Shown: piece after piece, positions 53,924 to 61,855 of the stretch
Layout of the letters: the number at the start of each line of letters is the position of its first letter
Position numbering within the stretch: position 1 is the stretch's first letter
NCBI RefSeq assembly: GCF_030687535.1
Contig: NZ_CP117437.1
Span: forward strand, 1,013,501-1,077,500
Length of the DNA stretch: 64,000 bases
Direction: 5' to 3'
From: Pseudomonas sp. FP2335
GTDB taxonomy: Bacteria; Pseudomonadota; Gammaproteobacteria; Pseudomonadales; Pseudomonadaceae
Notes under the pieces: model-generated
Seen by the model: the letters and a program-made list of their open reading frames with translations, nothing else
Databases searched by the model: none
Told to the model about the DNA's origin: nothing
Made by a program: the position numbers and the translations under genes

Positions 53924-54211
53924 ATGCGTAAAGATAAGAAACAGGTGATTGGTGACGAGATCGGTGATGATCAGATCAAGTTGTTCCTGGACTTCGAGCC
54001 GGTCGACGCGACTTCCCCGTCCCTGCACAAGCTGATCAAGGCTTACCGTGGCCTGCGCATCGACGACTTCGAGCGTTTCCTGGGTTTCTTCAAGGAAGCC
54101 GGCCTGGACCTCGATGGCAAGGATGAACATGGCCAGACCTTTGTCGACCTGGTCAAGGATCAGCGCAACGCCGATGAGTACATCGAACTGATCGAAAAAG
54201 CCCGCGGCTGA
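53924..54211 (+). CDS. PA4642-family conserved hypothetical protein
   Basis: The 95-residue acidic protein opens MRKDKKQVIGDEIGDDQIKLFLDFEP and is predicted helical (LHKLIKAYRGLRIDDFERFLGFFKEAGLDLDGKDEHGQTF). It matches what I recall as the PA4642 family, found next to mqo in pseudomonads. Function unknown. GGAGTCGGTA precedes the ATG. A strong terminator shared with mqo follows. Confidence 0.85.
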   Translation: MRKDKKQVIGDEIGDDQIKLFLDFEPVDATSPSLHKLIKAYRGLRIDDFERFLGFFKEAGLDLDGKDEHGQTFVDLVKDQRNADEYIELIEKARG

Positions 54212-54226
54212 TTTTCCGAGACATAC

Positions 54227-54266
54227 AAAAACGCCCCGTCCTCATGCAGAGGGCGGGGCGTTTTTT
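54227..54266. terminator. Bidirectional terminator between the PA4642-like gene and mqo
   Basis: AAAACGCCCCG and the complementary CGGGGCGTTTTTT arms lie between two convergent genes, with A and T runs on both sides. Confidence 0.9.
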
Positions 54267-54280
54267 ATGGCTTCAAGGCC

Positions 54281-55789
54281 TCAAGCGTAGCTCTCGGTCT
54301 CGGCGGCAGGCTCCACCAGCTCCAGGCTGATGTTGTTCTGCGTGTTGATCTTGCGATACAGCTCGGCATCGGTCTCCAGGACTTTTTCCCGCGCGGGGAA
54401 TATTTCCTGAAGCTTGGCAGCCCATTCACCGGCAGCTTTGCCGGGGAAGCATTTTTCGATCAGTTCCAGCATGATCGAAACGGTCACCGAAGCACCCGGG
54501 GATGCGCCCAGCAGTGCGGCCAGCGAGCCGTCCTTGGCCGCGACCAGCTCGGTGCCGAATTGCAGCACGCCGCCTTTCTTCGGGTCTTTCTTGATGATCT
54601 GCACCCGTTGGCCGGCCACTTCCAGGCGCCAGTCTTCGGCTTTCGCTTCAGGGTAGAAGCGACGCAGGGACTCCAGGCGCTGTTCCATGGACTGGCGCAC
54701 TTCGCTGACCAGGTACTTGGTCAGGTCCATGTTGTCGCGGGCCACGGCCAGCATCGGGCCGATGTTGCCAGCGCGGATCGACAGTGGCAGGTCGAGGAAC
54801 GAACCGTGCTTGAGGAACTTGGTGGTGAAGCCGGCGTAGGGCCCGAACAGCAGGGACTTCTTGCCATCGACCACACGGGTGTCCAGGTGTGGCACGGACA
54901 TCGGCGGCGAACCCACGGCAGCCTGGCTGTAGACCTTGGCCTGGTGGTGCTTGACCACTTCCGGGTTGTCGCAACGCAGCCACTGGCCGCTGACCGGGAA
55001 ACCGCCAAAGCCTTTGCTTTCTTCGATCCCCGAGGCTTGCAGCAGCGGCAGGGCCGCGCCACCGGCGCCGAGGAAGACGAACTTGGCGTCGACTTCACGG
55101 CTGTTGCCGCTGTTGACGTCCTTGATGCTCACGGTCCAGCCAGCGCCATTGCGCTTGAGGCCGGTGACGCGCTTGCAGTACTTGACCTGGGCATCCGGCG
55201 AGCTGGTCAGGTGACCCAGCAGCTGGTTGGTCAGGGCGCCGAAGTTGACGTCGGTGCCGTTGAGTACGCGGGTGGCGGCGATTTTTTCGTCGAGCGGGCG
55301 GCCCGGCATCATCAGCGGCATCCACTCGGCCATCTCGGCGCGGTCTTCGGTGTAGTGCATGTCCGAAAATGCGTGATGGCGGCTGAGGGAATCAAAGCGC
55401 TTCTTGAGGAACTCCACGCCTTTTTCGCCCTGTACGAAGCTCAGGTGTGGCACCGGGCTGATAAAGGACTTGGACGAGCCAAAGGTGCCCTTTTTGGTCA
55501 GGTACGCCCAGAACTGCTTCGACACCTCGAACTGGGTGTTGATGTGCACGGCTTTCTTGATGTCGATGGAGCCATCGGCGGCCTGCGGCGTGTAGTTCAG
55601 CTCACACAGCCCGGCGTGACCGGTGCCGGCGTTGTTCCACGGGTTGGAACTTTCCGCGGCACCCGAATCCATCAGCTCAACGACTTCCAGCTTGAGGCCG
55701 GGGTCGAGCTCTTTAAGCAGTACGGCCAGGGTGGCACTCATGATGCCGGCCCCTACCAGTACTACGTCGACTGCTTCGTTATGCGCCAT
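54281..55789 (-). CDS. mqo: Malate:quinone oxidoreductase
   Basis: The 502-residue FAD enzyme oxidises malate to oxaloacetate and feeds electrons into the quinone pool; Pseudomonas depends on it for the TCA cycle. The FAD-binding [22 protein letters not shown] lies near residue 8. [20 protein letters not shown] and [22 protein letters not shown] are family marks. GGAGA lies eight bases before the ATG. A short in-frame reading frame ends immediately before the start codon (TAAATG). Confidence 0.96.
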   Translation of the reverse strand: MAHNEAVDVVLVGAGIMSATLAVLLKELDPGLKLEVVELMDSGAAESSNPWNNAGTGHAGLCELNYTPQAADGSIDIKKAVHINTQFEVSKQFWAYLTKKGTFGSSKSFISPVPHLSFVQGEKGVEFLKKRFDSLSRHHAFSDMHYTEDRAEMAEWMPLMMPGRPLDEKIAATRVLNGTDVNFGALTNQLLGHLTSSPDAQVKYCKRVTGLKRNGAGWTVSIKDVNSGNSREVDAKFVFLGAGGAALPLLQASGIEESKGFGGFPVSGQWLRCDNPEVVKHHQAKVYSQAAVGSPPMSVPHLDTRVVDGKKSLLFGPYAGFTTKFLKHGSFLDLPLSIRAGNIGPMLAVARDNMDLTKYLVSEVRQSMEQRLESLRRFYPEAKAEDWRLEVAGQRVQIIKKDPKKGGVLQFGTELVAAKDGSLAALLGASPGASVTVSIMLELIEKCFPGKAAGEWAAKLQEIFPAREKVLETDAELYRKINTQNNISLELVEPAAETESYA

Positions 55790-55966
55790 TTAACGCGTCT
55801 CCAAAATCTGCAGCACCAAATTGACGGCATGGCTGCCAGGAGTGACGGGGCGGTTCACGTGTTGCCCCAGGATACTCATGGCCAGGATCGCCATGTCCGT
55901 TTCGCAATTCTTTGCAACTTCAGCACACGCTTCCTGCCCGGCCAATCCGCCTATGAACGCATTCAT
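55790..55966 (-). CDS. Possible small upstream reading frame abutting mqo
   Basis: A 58-residue frame, MNAFIGGLAGQEACAEVAKN..., ends in TAA directly before the mqo ATG and in the same frame. It contains the mqo Shine-Dalgarno (GGAGA). AGGCGG precedes its own ATG weakly. It could be a translated leader coupled to mqo, or chance. I recognise no family. Confidence 0.3.
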   Translation of the reverse strand: MNAFIGGLAGQEACAEVAKNCETDMAILAMSILGQHVNRPVTPGSHAVNLVLQILETR

Positions 55967-56518
55967 GGCCGCCTGTGGCAATTCGACTTATGGTCAAAGC
56001 GTGTGATTCGTGCAACCAATCCGTAGCGGACAGGCTCAAGCTCCGGTTTTTGAGGAGGGCTCGGTCCTGTGTGGTTGGGCTGTTAAAGACGCTGATGGTG
56101 CTTGTACACACGCCAAACTATTCATTTGCTCGCCACACTCTTGTGAAGTTGTGAAAACCCGTTTTTTTCACGCTCTTTTGAAGACGTGAACCTCAAAAAA
56201 GGGCTGCCTCAGCCTGGCACCTGGCCCGGATTGCTTGCCGACAGGCGGCAAAAACGGGCAAACAACTCAAGTGGCCGAGCGCAATGGCAGCTCTGGCAGA
56301 TTCGATATAAAGAGGGGGTGGTTTGCAACGAAAGCAGCAAGCACGCCAGCTCTATTCGATCTGTGTGGGCGGCTCTCTGTGGGCGATTGGGGGGTTAATA
56401 CCGAGGCATTAACGATGTTGCGGGGCCCGATCAGGAGACGTCCTTATAATCGGGGGGAGATTGTAGCGAAGAACGCCAAGGAAATGGGCGTGTTTTATGA
56501 CTTTTATTAGGTGTTCGG
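55967..56518. other. Gene-poor region upstream of mqo
   Basis: About 550 bases hold no convincing gene. The likely mqo promoter is here, on the minus strand. At 56151-56171 GTGAAAA and TTTTCAC make an inverted repeat, with other GTGAA copies near 56143 and 56186. A weak ACGCC / GGGCGT hairpin at about 56473-56492 follows the end of the minus-strand gene at 56519. Short frames here have no good ribosome sites. Confidence 0.6.
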
Positions 56519-56752
56519 TCAGGCGGCCAACGGCTGGTGCCGGGGCGACTGCGCCGCACGCGGGCTGACGCGGGCCCGGGCTGGCAGCGGGCGGTGCATC
56601 CAGCTCAGGCGGATCTCGTCGATTTCCACCCAGCCATTGCCCACCGGCGGCTGGTCGCACTCCTTGAATGCCTGGCAGCGGCCTTGTGCATCGAGCAGGG
56701 CAAACTGGCGAAGGGCGGGCTTGCGCACGAACAATGACCAGAGAAAATTCAT
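56519..56752 (-). CDS. Small conserved Pseudomonas hypothetical protein
   Basis: The 77-residue protein opens MNFLWSLFVRKPALRQFALLDAQGRCQAFKEC and has WVEIDEIRLSWMHRPLP in the middle and a basic, proline/arginine-rich tail. A strong AGGAGGT lies eight bases before the ATG, which supports translation. No known domain. The length and style match a short hypothetical protein found widely in this genus. Confidence 0.75.
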   Translation of the reverse strand: MNFLWSLFVRKPALRQFALLDAQGRCQAFKECDQPPVGNGWVEIDEIRLSWMHRPLPARARVSPRAAQSPRHQPLAA

Positions 56753-56946
56753 GGTGATCAACCTCCTGAGATTGAGGCCAAGCTTGCCTGCGGGGGATGA
56801 CGAGCGGATGTATCGGCTGTGACATATCGGTGACAGCGAACCGCCGCCGCCCTTGCGGGTCTCAGGTTGTAACTGATGCTAGTTCCGGGCAGTGGCGCAC
56901 CGCTATACTGCCGGCCTGTCGGTACTTGATTTCTGGAGAGAAGCGC

Positions 56947-57534
56947 ATGTTGCAACGCCTGTTGTTCGGTTTGATCACTGTGACCAGCTTGACCCTGGTT
57001 GGCTGCGCCAACAGCCCGCAACAACTCAGCCCGCAACCGAAGCTCACCACGCAGCTGGCGCCAGTGGGCCACGGCCAGCCGGTGTCGGTGCGTGTGGTGG
57101 ACGGCCGTCCGTCGCCAACCCTGGGTTCCCGTGGTGGCTTGTACCCGGAGACTGCGCTGATTTCGGTCACCGGCCAGGACGTGCTGCCCAAGCTGCAAGC
57201 CCAGGCTGAAGCGGCCGTGCGCCTGCTGGGCTTCACGCCGAGCCCCAACGCGCCGGGCGCCCCGCAACTGACCATCACCCTGGCCGAGCTGAAATATCAG
57301 TCGCCCAAGGAAGGCCTGTACGTGACCGAAGCCTCCATCGGCGCCACCTTCAAGTCCGACGTCACCGCCGGCACCCGTCGCTACAGCGGCCGCTACGGCG
57401 CATCGTTGAACCAGCGTTTCGGTATGTCGCCGAACCAGGAAACCAACACCAAGCTGGTCAGCGACGTGTTGAGCGATGCCTTGACCCGCCTGTTCAAGGA
57501 CCCAAGCATCGGTTCGTTGCTCAGTTCGCAATAA
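56947..57534 (+). CDS. YajG family lipoprotein
   Basis: The 195-residue lipoprotein has a signal peptide and lipobox TLVGC (C20). The rest is a mixed alpha/beta domain with SVRVVDGRPSPTLGSRGGLYPETALISVTGQDVLPKLQAQ and LSDALTRLFKDPSIGSLL, matching the YajG family, whose role is unknown. GGAGAGAAGCGC precedes the ATG. A bidirectional terminator follows. Confidence 0.9.
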   Translation: MLQRLLFGLITVTSLTLVGCANSPQQLSPQPKLTTQLAPVGHGQPVSVRVVDGRPSPTLGSRGGLYPETALISVTGQDVLPKLQAQAEAAVRLLGFTPSPNAPGAPQLTITLAELKYQSPKEGLYVTEASIGATFKSDVTAGTRRYSGRYGASLNQRFGMSPNQETNTKLVSDVLSDALTRLFKDPSIGSLLSSQ

Positions 57535-57541
57535 CCGATCC

Positions 57542-57577
57542 AAAAAACCGGGCCCAGTGATGGGCCCGGTTTTTTTA
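57542..57577. terminator. Bidirectional terminator after the YajG-like gene
   Basis: AAAAAACCGGGCCCA and TGGGCCCGGTTTTTTT make a perfect hairpin with a GTGA loop between convergent genes. Confidence 0.93.
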
Positions 57578-57588
57578 CGCCTTGAGTT

Positions 57589-57798
57589 TCACGCGGCGGT
57601 GTCGATACAGAAGTCCAACAGGCTCACGCCGGTCAACAAGTCCGCTTCCGGCAAGTCCGCGTGCTGGTGCCCGCCAAGGGCGCAATACACCAGCCAATGA
57701 CGATCCTGAACGTTGAATGCCAGGCCGCCGATCAGCGCCTCTTGTTCATCACTTTGGGTGATCAGATACAGCCGATCCTGGTTGTGTGCGTGCAGCAT
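57589..57798 (-). CDS. Small conserved hypothetical protein
   Basis: The 69-residue acidic protein opens MLHAHNQDRLYLITQSDEQEALIGGLAFN and ends LLDFCIDTAA. GGGAGC lies five bases before the ATG and it ends against a shared terminator, which supports a real gene. No domain or function is recognised. Confidence 0.7.
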   Translation of the reverse strand: MLHAHNQDRLYLITQSDEQEALIGGLAFNVQDRHWLVYCALGGHQHADLPEADLLTGVSLLDFCIDTAA

Positions 57799-57982
57799 GA
57801 CAAGCTCCCGAACGTTCGAAGGGCAACAGAGTGGCTTGTTAAGGTGACGTTCAGGTGACGCTGTAAATTACTGGCTACATTAGCCGTCCATGCTGGGAAT
57901 GAAACATGAGTGGCGCAAGATGCCACTGCGTCCGGATAGGTATCCGAACTGATACCCAGGCACTGTTTTCCCGAGGTTTGCG

Positions 57983-58240
57983 ATGGCGCTGCCCGCTCTA
58001 TTGATCAATGTTGTTGCTTTGGCGGTGGCGCTCCCGGGTTCGGCGCTGCTGGCCATTACCCGCCTGCGCGAGCAACGCGCCATGGCCGACCTGACCGCAC
58101 AAGGCGAAGATCGCGCTATCGACCAGCCGATGTTGTTTCTGGATGTACGCACCGAACGGGCGCATCGAGTGGCTTACCGCATAGGGTTCGCCTGCCTGGG
58201 CTTGGCGCTGGCTATTTCCTGGCTCAGCACCCACCTCTAA
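57983..58240 (+). CDS. Small membrane hypothetical protein
   Basis: The 85-residue protein has two hydrophobic helices: LPALLINVVALAVALPGSALLAI at the start and IGFACLGLALAISWL at the end, with a charged loop of about 40 residues between. GAGG lies six bases before the ATG. No family is recognised. Likely an inner-membrane hairpin protein. Confidence 0.72.
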   Translation: MALPALLINVVALAVALPGSALLAITRLREQRAMADLTAQGEDRAIDQPMLFLDVRTERAHRVAYRIGFACLGLALAISWLSTHL

Positions 58241-58256
58241 AACACACTACAAAACA

Positions 58257-58367
58257 AATGTGGGAGCGGGCTTGCTCGCGAATGCGGTGGGTCAGTAACA
58301 AATCTAGTGACTGAAACTCCGCATTCGCGAGCAAGCCCGCTCCCACACAAGCCCGCTCCCACATTTT
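58257..58367. repeat. REPIN with an extra partial REP copy
   Basis: AAATGTGGGAGCGGGCTTGCT... (58257-58288) pairs with the complement at 58319-58347. A further CAAGCCCGCTCCCACATTTT (58348-58367) repeats the last part, suggesting a tandem duplication of about 20 bases at the element end. Confidence 0.9.
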
Positions 58368-58370
58368 CGT

Positions 58371-59537
58371 CTACAGCGGGATGCCAGCCTTGACCCGGTA
58401 TTGGTTGCGCACCGGCGTGGCGTACTGCACCACCAGGAACGGCCGATGTTCAGCCGGGCATTCGTGCAAGCGTCGCTCCCACTCGGCCTTCGCCTTCGCC
58501 AGCTCATCGGCCGGGAATACCTCGGCGGCCGTCGGCACCTGCAACTGCGGATCAGCCTCGCTCCACTGCGCGTACGCCAGGTAGTGCACCGGGAACAACC
58601 GATAACCGCCGAGAATCTGCCGGTCCATTTCCATGGCCAGCACCTTGGTGTCTTCGAACCGCTCGGTGATCGGCGGCGCGAAGTTCACGTGCACCCGGCC
58701 CTTGTAGCCGGTGATGCCCAGGGCAATGCTCACGTCATCTTCGCCCGGTGCCTTGCTGTAGGTGCCGGTGGTGGCGCGGATGTACAGCTCGCGGGCCTTG
58801 GCTGAATCGCACGGGTCGTATTCGTAGCTGATGGACACCGGCGTCAGGTTCAGCGACTGGATCACCTCGGCAAACGGCTCATCCTTGCGGCTGACGTGGA
58901 ACATCTTGAGGATCGCCGACTCGGTGCGATCATCCCCGTCCTTGGCTCGGCCTTCGGCCTGGGCGATCCAGATCGACTCGCGGTCATTGCGGATCGAATG
59001 GTTGATGTAGGCCGACAGCAGGTTGAACGCCGCCATCTTCTCCTTTCGCCCACTGATCGAGCGGTGCACGATAAAGCTCTTGTTCAGGCGCATCAGGTCG
59101 CTGACAAACGGCTTTTGCAGCAGGTTGTCGCCGATGGCGATACGTGGCGTCGGCAGGCCGGCGTGGTATACGGCGTAGTTGACGAAGGCCGGGTCCATCA
59201 CGATGTCGCGATGGTTGGCGAGGAACAGGTAGGCGGTGCCGGACTTGAGCTGCTCGACGCCGGTGTAGGTCACGCCGTCGGTCGCGCGGTCGATGGTATG
59301 GTCGACGTAGTACTCGACTTTGTCTTGCAGCGTGGCCACGGTGGTGACGCCGGCAAATTCACGGCGCAGCTTGCGGGCGATCATCGGCTTGAGCAGCCAG
59401 CCCAGGGCGCCGGCGAAGCGCGGGAAACGGAAGTGGGTCAGGATGTCCAGAAAGGCCTTGTCACTGAACAGCCGGTCCAGCACTGCCGGGACTTCGCTGT
59501 CGTTGTAAGGTCGGATGGTATCGAATTGGCCCATCAT
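58371..59537 (-). CDS. PlsC-like acyltransferase (1-acyl-glycerol-3-phosphate acyltransferase family)
   Basis: The 388-residue protein has a glycerolipid acyltransferase core: YLFLANHRDIVMDPAFVNYAV (block I), a central SFIVHRSISGRKEKM and IWIAQAEGRAKDG (block III-like). The N-terminal part is helical. Block I reads H-x5-D, not the classic H-x4-D. The likely role is acyl transfer in phospholipid or lipid remodelling; the substrate is unknown. Two adjacent ATG codons (59537, 59534) follow AAGAGAG. Confidence 0.85.
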   Translation of the reverse strand: MMGQFDTIRPYNDSEVPAVLDRLFSDKAFLDILTHFRFPRFAGALGWLLKPMIARKLRREFAGVTTVATLQDKVEYYVDHTIDRATDGVTYTGVEQLKSGTAYLFLANHRDIVMDPAFVNYAVYHAGLPTPRIAIGDNLLQKPFVSDLMRLNKSFIVHRSISGRKEKMAAFNLLSAYINHSIRNDRESIWIAQAEGRAKDGDDRTESAILKMFHVSRKDEPFAEVIQSLNLTPVSISYEYDPCDSAKARELYIRATTGTYSKAPGEDDVSIALGITGYKGRVHVNFAPPITERFEDTKVLAMEMDRQILGGYRLFPVHYLAYAQWSEADPQLQVPTAAEVFPADELAKAKAEWERRLHECPAEHRPFLVVQYATPVRNQYRVKAGIPL

Positions 59538-59666
59538 GCTCTCTTGTTAGAAACGGCTAGGGTAAGTAGAGGAAATACCAGGGTACGGTCCGGGTAATGG
59601 TCCCGGCCGAAAATAACCCTGTAAATAGACCGGCGATTATACGCACAAGTCACCTTGGAGGCCGCG

Positions 59667-59846
59667 ATGGAAGAAGAGTCGTACGAATGTCCTTATTGTG
59701 GGGAGCTGGTCACGGCGCTGCTGGACCTGTCCGGGGGCGATCAGGAATATATAGAAGACTGCCCGGTGTGCTGCCGGCCGATCATTTTTGACCTGCAGGT
59801 GCACGGCGGCGAATGGATGCTGAACGTGCGCGGTGAAAACGAATAA
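59667..59846 (+). CDS. CPXCG motif-containing cysteine-rich protein
   Basis: The 59-residue protein has CPYCGE near residue 10 and CPVCCRP near residue 36, two zinc-knuckle pairs separated by an acidic loop. This is the small CPXCG family of proteobacteria, with no known role. TTGGAGGCCGCG precedes the ATG at 59667. It is followed 11 bases later by the DUF2007 gene. Confidence 0.9.
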   Translation: MEEESYECPYCGELVTALLDLSGGDQEYIEDCPVCCRPIIFDLQVHGGEWMLNVRGENE

Positions 59847-59857
59847 CAGGTGGGTCC

Positions 59858-60118
59858 ATGCAGCGAATCTACGAGCCGGAAAACCTGATGGAAGGCGAGT
59901 TGTTGCAACAGATGCTCGCCAGCGAGGGCATCGAGGCGCATCTGGTTGGCCGGCATTTGCTCGGCGGCACGGGCGAGCTGCCGATCTTCGGCCTGCTGGG
60001 CCTGGAAGTGGATAACGACCAGGCCGCCAATGCCCGCGCGCTGATCACCGCCTATATCGGTGCACAGCCCGTGGCGGGCGATGAACCCGACAGCTTCCCC
60101 GACGTGTTGGTCTGTTAG
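59858..60118 (+). CDS. DUF2007 putative signal-transducing protein
   Basis: The 86-residue protein opens MQRIYEPENLMEGELLQQMLASEGIEAHL and has LGGTGELPIFGLLGLEVDNDQAANARALI, the GlnB-like DUF2007 pattern. The domain is often fused to or near zinc-knuckle proteins, as here. Function is unproved. AACAGGTGGGTCC precedes the ATG. Confidence 0.88.
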   Translation: MQRIYEPENLMEGELLQQMLASEGIEAHLVGRHLLGGTGELPIFGLLGLEVDNDQAANARALITAYIGAQPVAGDEPDSFPDVLVC

Positions 60119-60154
60119 GCTGTCGGTCGGTTTACCCAAGAGTCGTGTTGCCCC

Positions 60155-60775
60155 ATGTGTGGACGTTATGCCCTGTTTCGCTGGAATCCCTCCTTTGCTG
60201 CCTTGCCGGGTTTTCCGGCCGATCAGCAGGCCCAGTGGAACATTTCTCCGAATGACTCGGTGCTGATCCAGCGCGCCGACGCCGGCCAGCGCACCCTGGC
60301 CCGTGCCCGTTGGGGGTTGACGCCGCCGTGGCTGACTGACCTTTCGCGTACCCCCGCCCACGCCCGCGCCGAGACCCTTGCCGAACAACCGATGTTTCGC
60401 GAGGCATTTCGCCAGCGCCGCTGCCTGCTACCGGCCAACGGGTTCTACGAATGGCGCGGAACCCAACGCAAGCGCCCGTACTGGCTGACGCCGGGGGAGG
60501 GCTCTACGCTGTTTTTTGCGGCGATCTGGGAAGCGTACCCTGTGCAGGAGCAAGTGTGGCTGAGCACGGCAGTGGTCACCCAGGCCGCGCAAAGCCAGCG
60601 GCGGCCGTTGATTCTGGATGCGGCAGGGCAGGAGGCGTGGCTCAATCCGGAGACGCCCTTGCACACGCTTCAGGCGTTGCTGGCCAGCGAGCCTGGCGCG
60701 TTGCGTGAGCGTGTATTGGCCAATATGGTCAATGATCCGAAGCTGAACGGGCCGGAGTGTTTGACGCCCGGTTGA
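60155..60775 (+). CDS. SRAP-family protein (YedK/HMCES-like) lacking two expected active-site residues
   Basis: The 206-residue protein has the SRAP fold: MCGRYALF with the C2 nucleophile, WGLTPPWL near 53, ARAETLAEQPMFREAF near 70-85 and LLPANGFYEW with E99. Classic SRAP proteins crosslink to abasic sites in single-stranded DNA through C2, with N75, E105 and H160 (YedK numbering). Here the Asn position reads H69 (AHARAET), and the H-x-R-M-P motif reads S147-QRRP, so the His is absent. The protein may bind DNA without the usual chemistry. Confidence 0.88.
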   Translation: MCGRYALFRWNPSFAALPGFPADQQAQWNISPNDSVLIQRADAGQRTLARARWGLTPPWLTDLSRTPAHARAETLAEQPMFREAFRQRRCLLPANGFYEWRGTQRKRPYWLTPGEGSTLFFAAIWEAYPVQEQVWLSTAVVTQAAQSQRRPLILDAAGQEAWLNPETPLHTLQALLASEPGALRERVLANMVNDPKLNGPECLTPG

Positions 60776-60882
60776 GCGGCATGTGAGATGTATCTGAAAT
60801 TATCCGGCTACACGTCTGTTGTATCTGGCGCCAATACAAATGACCGCCTACGATACGCGCCATGTTTTCAGGGAGAGTGTTC

Positions 60883-61701
60883 ATGAAGAAATCATTGGCA
60901 ATAAACGTACTGGCAGCGGCGCTATTGCTGGCCGGTTGCCAGTCGGTCAACACCACCAGCGGCGGCGCCGTCGGGGTTGAGCGCAAGCAATACATGTTCA
61001 GCATGCTGTCGAGTCAGGAAGTCGACCAGATGTATGCCCAGTCCTACCAGCAGACCTTGGGTGAAGCCAGCAGCAAGGGCCAGTTGGATAAGACCAGCAC
61101 CAACGCCAAGCGCGTGCAGGCCATCGCCAACCGCTTGATCGCCCAAGCACCGACCTTCCGCCCCGATGCGGCGCAGTGGAAGTGGGAAGTGAACCTGATC
61201 AAGAGCGACGAAATGAACGCCAACTGCGGGCCTGGCGGCAAGATCTTTGTGTACAGCGCTTTGATCGACAACCTCAAGTTGACCGATGACGAGCTGGCGG
61301 CGGTGATGGGGCATGAAATCGCCCACGCCTTGCGCGAGCACGGTCGCGAAGCCATGTCCAAGGCGTATGGCATCGAGATGGCGAAGCAGGGCGCGGGCGC
61401 GTTGTTCGGCCTGGGCCAGGACAGCCTGGCATTGGCCGATACCGTGGCCAACTACGGCATGACTTTGCCCAACAGCCGAGCCAATGAAAACGAGGCAGAC
61501 TTGATCGGCCTGGAGCTGTCGGCTCGCGCCGGTTACAACCCGAATGCGGCGATCACGCTGTGGAACAAAATGGCCAAGGCTTCGGAAGGTGCACCACCGG
61601 AGTTCATGAGCACTCACCCGGCGTCGGACAGCCGAATCGCCTCGTTGCAAGCGGCGATTCCAAAAGTGATGCCGCTGTATCAGCAGGCCAAGAAATCCTG
61701 A
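60883..61701 (+). CDS. M48 family metalloprotease lipoprotein
   Basis: The 272-residue lipoprotein has a signal peptide with lipobox LLAGC (C19). The gluzincin zinc motif HEIAH lies at 144-148 and the third ligand Glu in NENEADLIGLEL near residue 208. It resembles the LoiP/YcaL group of periplasmic M48 proteases involved in envelope quality control. The ATG at 60883 follows GGGAGAGTGTTC; an upstream ATG would add seven residues before the signal peptide. Confidence 0.93.
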   Translation: MKKSLAINVLAAALLLAGCQSVNTTSGGAVGVERKQYMFSMLSSQEVDQMYAQSYQQTLGEASSKGQLDKTSTNAKRVQAIANRLIAQAPTFRPDAAQWKWEVNLIKSDEMNANCGPGGKIFVYSALIDNLKLTDDELAAVMGHEIAHALREHGREAMSKAYGIEMAKQGAGALFGLGQDSLALADTVANYGMTLPNSRANENEADLIGLELSARAGYNPNAAITLWNKMAKASEGAPPEFMSTHPASDSRIASLQAAIPKVMPLYQQAKKS

Positions 61702-61716
61702 TCTCCCAGTTCCTAT

Positions 61717-61800
61717 AGCCCCCCAAATGTTGTGGGGGGCACCCCGTTAGCAAGGTGTCAGTTAATGAAGAAGGTACTGACACACTGCTATTGGGGGGCT
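61717..61800. repeat. Nested inverted repeat after the M48 gene
   Basis: The outer arms AGCCCCCCAA (61717-61726) and TTGGGGGGCT (61791-61800) enclose AGCAAGGTGTCAGT (61749-61762) and ACTGACACACTGCT (61776-61789). A third G-run (GTGGGGGGC, near 61732-61740) can pair with the first arm instead. It is not of the REP class and lies between the convergent M48 and M91-like genes. Confidence 0.75.
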
Positions 61801-61855
61801 CTGAAAAAGCGCCATCGTCTTTTGCGCCAGGCCATTTGTATGGTGCCTTGATGAG

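Noticed and set aside
56186-56510. Short plus-strand frames upstream of mqo
   Set aside because: No convincing Shine-Dalgarno and unlike any protein I know; likely chance frames in a non-coding stretch.
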